DNA of 64,000 nt from Ophioderma brevispina (Eukaryota > Echinodermata > Ophiuroidea > Amphilepidida > Ophiodermatidae). Under the pieces are notes generated by a model. That model worked only from the letters and a program-made list of their open reading frames with translations, was not told where the DNA came from and did no database searches. Below, piece by piece: positions 57,893-64,000 of this stretch (positions are counted from its first letter, which is position 1; each line of letters starts with the position of its first letter). A program made the position numbers and the translations under genes. The DNA lies in the NCBI GenBank assembly GCA_023653785.1, contig JAMKCH010058128.1:47241-111240 (forward strand), given 5' to 3'.

Positions 57893-57975
57893 AAAGGCCA
57901 CGTTACTCTGAGTTTCACGGCAATACCCTCATACGATCACAGGGCATCCGATCTATTCAGACGGATCCGTCCGTT
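57893..57975 (-). mobile_element. Half of the hairpin element (one arm only)
   Basis: TGTAGACCTCGAAAAGGCCACGT through GGGCATCCGATC and CAGACGGATCC corresponds to the second arm of 50944-51110. The first arm and the adjacent AT block are gone, and the sequence passes straight into GTTTTCAGCGACAACGATAC, which in the left copy lies beyond the hairpin. This is a deletion, with one border near the hairpin apex. Confidence 0.75.
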
Positions 57976-58330
57976 TTCAGCGACAACGATACAGTAATCA
58001 GTATGGTTTGCTTTATCAGGACCTTATTTTTGCATATAAATTTTGGTAAAATTTCGTTCAGCTGGGCGAAAATAAGAGCCCGTACTAAAATTGATTAACT
58101 TTTAAATCAACTGTCAATAAAATTGCCTCTGTGAGTGTGTGTTATGTTGGGTTTGTAGTGTTGTGATTCAGAATTGCCTCATGAAGTGAAAACTAGATGC
58201 ATGGGTGATTTCCCTTTATGCAATGAGGAACTCCTCATCTATACTTTTCATGTTTTCAAACACCAAAGTTAACGTAAGTTATGATAGTGCTTCATGGATA
58301 AACAAAATCACAAGTCCACCTTCCTGGCCT

Positions 58331-60830
58331 TTAATTGCGCAAAAGGTCTATCAGATTTTCTTTATCCAATTTTGCTGTTATTTGTTCAATTGCCAGCATT
58401 GATAGCCATCTAGGCCGTTCTTGGCACATAGATGAACGAAGATATGTTTTAATTAACTTCAGTTTACTGAATGACCTCTCAGCTGAAGCTACTTTGACTG
58501 GTATTTGAGAAAACAAGCACGCACACAGTCGATAGTCTGGCAAATAACTAATCAATCGAGTTTCAATGACTTTTCTGGATATCTCTTTAACCGAGTAATT
58601 TTACAATATCATGTTTATTAAACTAGCGGCGGACGGAAAACGAAAGACAAGAGTTGTAATATGAAGTCTTCCGAAACATCGTAATTATATTTTTGGACAA
58701 GTTTCTTGGCAGCCATCTCAAGATCTCTGTCAGTTAACTTACATAAGTCGCTTGGGAACAAAAACCCAAAGGGTCGGGTCACAAATTTGTGACCTCGAAT
58801 CTATCGCTAACTGTTTATTGCTAGTGTCTACAATTGAATAAAAAAACATACACTTTGAATGCTTTTAGGGGTCAGTGAGCCTTCATCAGAACTCAGTTCG
58901 TCAAAGTGCCTTTTGACTCGGGATCTTCGTTTATTTTGAAATGTTGTCTTACTCCCCACAACCTGCTAAGATAACGCGCATCTCAAGAATGGATGAGGTC
59001 CCATGCTTTCCTCCAAGTGTGTTGAAGATCTTATGTTGCCATTGAAAGAAGGCGACATGCAGCTGAAAGGTCACTGTCTCTGATTGTAGGGCCACTGATG
59101 CCTTGCTGATGGCGCTAAGCAGGCGTTCCCAATGTAAATACAAATGATTCAATGATTCAATTTTCTTTTGAGCGCATTTGCATCTGTTCGCTCTTGGGTT
59201 TTTGGCAATCCACACCATGCTCTGGAAGAGCACCCCGCATAATGTGGTTGACTACTTTTCACCGCTTTAAGGATCCCACCTTCGATAAACCTGAAGTTTC
59301 AGCCCCTCGATTTAAAACGGACCCAAAAAATACAAAAAATGACTTATGAGTCCAAAAAAAGAGATAGCTTCTTGAGCACATTGCAACTTACTGCATCGTT
59401 AACAACCAGTTTAGATTATGGGGATGCACAAGGTATTACGGTAATGGACTGTGGAAACAGTTTCGCGTCGTAAAAGTTTTGGCACACCATTTTTCACCCC
59501 AATCATCCCAGAGGCTCCATCGATACCCCTGACCGCGGTTTTTTTTTCCAGACCAAGCCAAGTGGTCGCGTAAATTGATGTGTATTTCAGTAATCCCTTT
59601 GCAGTAGCATCGCGTATATGATTTAATCCGAAGAAAGGTTACTCAATTTCGAAAGTTCTCAATCTTGGGCTTGGGTAGTCTTACCCAACCTTAGCAATGA
59701 CACCTTAATTGGTCTGCCGAGATACATTCATTTGTCGTGTCTAAAAATTATGGAATAAGAGACGGCGCTGAGTGCTTAACCTTAGACTACTATCATCCCA
59801 ATGTTGGAACAGGTGCCCAAACCAAAGCTTCGACCTGCTTTCATATGATCCGGCTGGCACCATTACGATATTTGACGTATCTTCACTCTGCGTTATTATG
59901 TAGTTCCTTCAAAACGCGATCTATTGAGCCAAGCATCGCGAAACACCCCATCGCAAGACCAAATGCTAATCCTTCAAACATGCTCTTCCGCCCAACCCCC
60001 AAAATTTATGGCAGGCCTCTGATCCGCTGGTTCCAATGTTGCAAGTATCTTGTAGGATTACATCGTGCGATGAAAGCAACGTTTACATTCGTAATACGCT
60101 TCCTGTGATGAACGTCCCACTGTTCTGAGGCTTCTTCATGGATGCATTTACCTTTCTTCCAACGCATCTAGATAGAAAAAATGCCGTTATTGTGAGCGAG
60201 GAGCAGTTAGTCCCCAGCCTTTTCTTTATTTTGCTGCCCATTAGTGTACCGCGAAGGCGATTCCGTCGCAACCCCAATGCCTACCCTGTAACACACCCGA
60301 GGAAATTACCCAAATCCAACCGAGCCGGTAACTACCAAAAAGCCAGCAGGTTTCAAACAGTAAAGGCTTGCCAAGGCTGGCGCAGAAAAAACCATAACCA
60401 AATGTCTTTTACGTTGCAGATTTCCTTTGCGTGTAAAAATAAATAGTGGCTAAGTGTTGACAAAGATTGGCTGCAGAGTAAATCCTCTTTGGATTGTTCT
60501 AAATGGTCCCGTTTACAAACGATCAACAAAACATAGGCATGCATGGTACCCCCGCATCATGGCGAGGAATGGATTCTATGAGAGCAGATGAGGACATTGT
60601 TGCAGGAAAATGACCCCCTCTGTCTGTCAAGGTGTTGTCGAGTGGTCCAGATCGATTTCACTCGCAAAGGTCTATTTTATGAAAAGGAGGAATACTTCTT
60701 CAGAAACGAATTGCTCGGAATCCGTACCACTTTCAACTTCTGGATGTTCTGACGTTGTTAATTTCACCACCCCTCATCCTCCAACCCCCATGCTATAGAA
60801 TTAACTATTCCTTAATTTCAGCCTTCTGTA
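58331..60830 (-). pseudogene. hAT transposase (ZMYM1/DUF4371-like), right copy, dead
   Basis: On the minus strand: EVESGTDSEQ (about 60735), KKRLGTNCSSLTITAFF (about 60180-60230, shifted), a LDTTNE-like segment near 59735-59760, RGIDGASGMIGVKNGVPKLL (about 59480-59540, equivalent to the D.ASNM.G..NGVQ region after the first catalytic Asp of hAT enzymes), PRANRCKCAQKK with HWERLLSAISKASVALQSET (59075-59140), FDELSSDE (about 58890), and VASAERSFSKLKLIKTYLRS (about 58430-58490), then ENLIDLLRN and the stop at 58331. Stops and shifts throughout. This copy retains the central GASGM block better than the left copy. Confidence 0.85.
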
Positions 60831-63254
60831 GTCTGACAAAAACCTTTCATTGTTCAAAATATGTTTAGGCCACGATACACTAGGATGCAACGGGTTAACT
60901 AGGCGTAATGGTCACCGTTACTAGCTGTTTGGCTGTAAAGAAATCGTCACTTTTGAAGAGGATGCAAGAGCTGCATCAAGTTTTTGCTTCTTTTACTTTT
61001 ACGATTTTTGAGCACCATGATTGTACTGACGTTTATCAAATCAATGCACTATAATGAGATGGTCATCAGGCTGCAAATTAGAGACAAAGGGATATATAAA
61101 AATATAGTTACTTTCTTTCATAGAATATTTAAAAATAGTGTTTGGTCAGATGTCAGGCTGTGTCAGACAGCTCCATGTTGGCTCCATCTTAAAACATATT
61201 TTTTCCGAGCTCTTGAATCTTATCAATGTTTTTACCATTATAGTTAATTGCCCAACTATACCAGCTTAAATGATATAGCAAACAAAAAATAATCCATGGA
61301 GTATTTGAATTGCTCTAAATCAAAAAACGCGGATTTTTGGCGATAATAAGACGCAAACTCTTCGTGGTCACGAGTTTATCTGAATAGTTGAACCTTCTTC
61401 AAATGTATGGTTTCAAACCTTTCATGAATTACACGTTACCAATGAAGGTGATTACTGTTGACCTATTTTCCCACATTACATTTTAGCCTTTCAATTACAT
61501 TTTACTTCAAGGTTAAAATCTAAACAACTTTCATTTTTACCCCTTATATGGCCTCCTTTACTCCCATGACCTCAAATTAACCCAAAAAATCATTAAGTCT
61601 TAATTGTTAATCAAAATTACTCTACATCATAACTGCAGAGAAAAATGATTTGAGCTTAAACCGACCCCTACCTTACTAAAACTTCTCCCGCCAAAATCTG
61701 TTTTTATCTACAGCCACGCATACACTAATAACTATTTCATCAATATAATTTCTTGTGTATATGAGGAATAAACACTGTTACGTATAGTTTACTGTAAATA
61801 ATCTGAGACTGTCTTGTCAAAGTCCTGATAATATTTTACTTACCGGTACTGTGACGATGCAAGAAGATTCCTGGAAATTATATCTTTGCTGTCAGATTTC
61901 GGAAATGATGTCGCATCTGATGACATGCCACGAGCATTGATTTTAAAGCCACCCTCCTCGATAATCGCAGGCTTCTAAATACCTAAAAGATTAAACTACC
62001 TAAAGATTTCTCTGGAAGACGAATACTGTTATATGAACGCTATCGTAATTGTAGTGATGGGCGATGCTAAAAATTAATTGTTTTTCGTGTGGCTTATTGA
62101 AAGTAAAATGTTGCTAAAATGGTTAAGCCCAGAACAAAGAGCGTTGTAAAAAGAAGGAAGACTCTAGACCTCTAATTATGTTTATAATATATTTTGCATT
62201 TCTTAGTCAAGATTTGCCTTAATAAACGTAACTTGTTATCAATTCTAATGCAGATTTTAGAATCAAAATTAAGGCTGTTCGGACGGAACCCTGGACCAAC
62301 AGATATCTTTCGCCGCGGGTCATTTGAAGAAAGATGTTAATCAATAATACATCTTAATGCAAATGAAGAGCTTACATAATACTTTGCGAGCCCCGAAATA
62401 CGTGTTAGAAATCAGATGACCCTCTCTCGCTCTTTCCTTTTCCCGGTCTTACCTTGGTGTAAGATATTCATGAGTTAGACTAGAGTAAAGACTCTTTTAC
62501 GGAATAAAGCTGTACAATCCTTGTAATCCTTTGATCCTCTTATAGAAGATTTCATGCTAGGCTAATTTCATGAGGTCTTACATAGAGGATGAACCCTTTT
62601 CCCTCATTCTTTCTCTAACTCTCTGGTTGCGCTCTCTCTCGTCCCTCCAATCTCTTAGGGCCCTTAATCGCGGGGGCCCACTTCCCATTGTGCAGAAGAA
62701 GAAACTCAGTGTTAAAATTTTAATGAATAGCATTCAGGACTGACATGTGCCATTGTGTCAAATACGGCAGAAGTTGGTCCAAAATGTAAGAGAAAACACA
62801 ACAAGTCCTCTTGGGGCCATCATTAACACAGATCAATACTTCCACCCTAAAACAAAGTACGATTAGACTTCAAGGCCTTAGGGGCCTTTATTTTTTCTAG
62901 AACCTCGTTTTTCTCTAGAACTTTCGGGGGGCTAGGGGCCCCCAATTTCATTGAGAATAGGAAACTAGTGATAGCAGAAATGAGGTAGCTGCAGGGGTGA
63001 AACTGCATGGGGTGTGTTTGAATATAGGCCCCGAAGCGGATCCAAAATTAAATACCGATGAACAATTATAAAAGCACAACCACCGCGGGCCCATAACAAG
63101 GTCACTGAATCCAGGCATGATTTGGTATTAGGAGCCCCTGGTAAATGGCCCATAGTAATTTTAAATGCAGTCTTGCCTACATTGACATCAAGGATAGGGC
63201 CTCTCGCTTATCAGTACTAGGCATTCTACAAGGCCGGAACTAATTCAATTTCGT

Positions 63255-63312
63255 TCTTTTCTTTCTTTCTTATTATTTCTTTCTTTTTTTTTTTCTTTTC
63301 TTTTCTTTTCCT
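63255..63312. repeat. T/C-rich tract, counterpart of the left GA tract
   Basis: TTTCTTTCTTTC and TTTTCTTTTC words at the position equivalent, in inverse, to 42789-43066 of the left hAT copy, but about one fifth the length. The tract expanded in one copy or shrank in the other. Confidence 0.85.
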
Positions 63313-63579
63313 TTATGTTAATTTATGTGATTTATGTGCTGCTTCTTTATTGTCTTTTATTTATTTCTTTGATTTCTTTACTTATTTATGTCTGTTTCTA
63401 CCCAATTTCTTTGGGGGCCCCAAACCTCTCGGGGCCCGTGGAATTTGTCCACTCTGTCCCTATCGTAGCTACGACCCTGTCAATCTTATTAAATCAGGTG
63501 ATTGTGGTCGGACGATGCGGGAAACGCGTTGAGGACATTGCAGTGAATTAAAGCTTATCTTGATTCAGTTATGCTTAGC

Positions 63580-63762
63580 GAATAAAAGAAAGGATTTTCC
63601 TCTGTTGGTATCGAAGATCGGACTCATATTTGATAGGCAGGGTCCAATATTTGAGTGGGGGACAGCGCGATAGCGCTGCCACACCGAAAAAATATTGGAC
63701 CTGCCTATCAAATATAAGCCCGAATTTCTGATACCAACAAGAGGAAATTCTGTCTTTTATTC
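63580..63762. mobile_element. 183-bp single-hairpin element
   Basis: Left arm: GAATAAAAGAAAGGATTTTC, TGTTGGTATC, ATATTTGATAGGCAGG, TCCAATATTT. The right arm mirrors these (AATATTGGACCTGCCTATC, GATACCAACA, TTTTATTC). The apex GACAGCGCGATAGCGCTG contains the small perfect stem CAGCGC/GCGCTG. Same length and plan as 36952-37135, including AATAAA at the base, but unrelated stem sequence. Confidence 0.88.
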
Positions 63763-63884
63763 TCATTTCTTATAAGTTTTCATGATTTGGCATAATTTGT
63801 GTGTGAAAATTGTTATTTCGGCCTGCACTAATTACCGAATATTGCTTACAGACAAAGAGTGAAAGGCAGCCCCCCTGAAACAAA

Positions 63885-64000
63885 ATGTTCGAGTCCAAAG
63901 GGCGGCCAAGAGGGAAGAAGCTTACGATGGGCCACACAGATCGCGCGGAAGAGAAAGTAAACAATGTGATGCGGTTCTCAGTCTTCGGTGATTTCAATGT
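63885..64000 (+). CDS. Open frame running off the window, unknown
   Basis: An ATG at 63885, preceded by an in-frame stop at 63876-63878, opens a frame that remains open for 38 codons to the window edge: MFESKGRPRGKKL, GHTDRAEEKVNNVMRF. It is basic and hydrophilic with no domain visible. Composition is less AT-rich than the surroundings. It could be the first exon of a real gene, but the length is well within chance. Confidence 0.2.
   Translation, partial: MFESKGRPRGKKLTMGHTDRAEEKVNNVMRFSVFGDFN

Larger units (their letters stand above)
57495..63479 (-). mobile_element. Large hAT transposon, right copy (6.0 kb)
   Basis: The left end CAGTGGCGTAGCTAGGAG and the right end (complement CAGGGTCGTAGCTACGATAG) are long inverted termini of hAT type. 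The flanks (ATCAATAT and TCAATCTT) are compatible with a degraded or shifted 8-bp duplication. In inverse order it matches 42716-51487 nearly end to end but lacks that copy's 2.6-kb insertion, poly(A) tract and half of the hairpin. The transposase (58331-60830) points towards the left end. The 60831-63254 part is conserved with the left copy but has no convincing frame. Confidence 0.85.

Overview
The window looks like accessory, repeat-rich DNA from the nuclear genome of an animal, most likely a marine invertebrate. It is AT-rich, has no open frame of convincing coding length, and has no operons, tRNA or rRNA genes that I can recognise. It is packed with decayed LINEs, hAT elements and many kinds of short inverted-repeat elements (MITEs). 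The short word AGGCCTA recurs (for example near 1125, 11890, 14230, 28553 and 45106). I associate it with echinoderm or other invertebrate deuterostome genomes, but that is an impression and not proof. I found no intact host gene.

Layout. 1-2.7 kb: nothing recognisable. 2.7-3.7 kb: an L1-type ORF1 relic and a 135-bp tandem duplication. 4.3-7.7 kb: a CR1/L2-like LINE relic on the plus strand, split by an 803-bp element at a TTAA site. 7.9-10.1 kb: two antisense fragments of a second LINE lineage. 11.3-13.4 kb: two TTAA-flanked elements and a 62-bp near-perfect hairpin. 13.9-19.7 kb: tandem repeats and four MITEs. 19.7-25.1 kb: little recognisable. 25.7-29.3 kb: a mariner-type MITE, a 1.95-kb foldback element built of repeats rich in YY1-like motifs, and a G/C-tract element with an 8-bp target duplication. 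30.5-31.5 kb: three inverted-repeat elements side by side. 35.3-36.1 kb: a TTAA element that carries a THAP-like reading frame. 37.0-39.9 kb: a hairpin element, a tandem repeat and an antisense LINE interrupted by a 260-bp hAT MITE. 41.3-42.1 kb: the second copy of the 803-bp family, inverted.

The largest structure is at 42.7-63.5 kb. Two copies of one large hAT transposon (8.8 kb at 42716-51487 and 6.0 kb at 57495-63479) lie in opposite orientation, each with its own terminal inverted repeats, imperfect 8-bp flanks and a dead hAT/ZMYM1-type transposase. The left copy carries a 2.6-kb insertion (TG...CA ends, 5-bp CTCAT flanks) that the right copy lacks. The 6-kb spacer holds pieces of an antisense LINE, a 1049-bp hAT MITE with a perfect 8-bp duplication, a 0.9-kb pyrimidine tract and a possible cysteine-rich exon. 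No autonomous element in the window appears able to make a working transposase or reverse transcriptase: every recognised one has stops and frameshifts. The MITEs would therefore have depended on enzymes encoded elsewhere.
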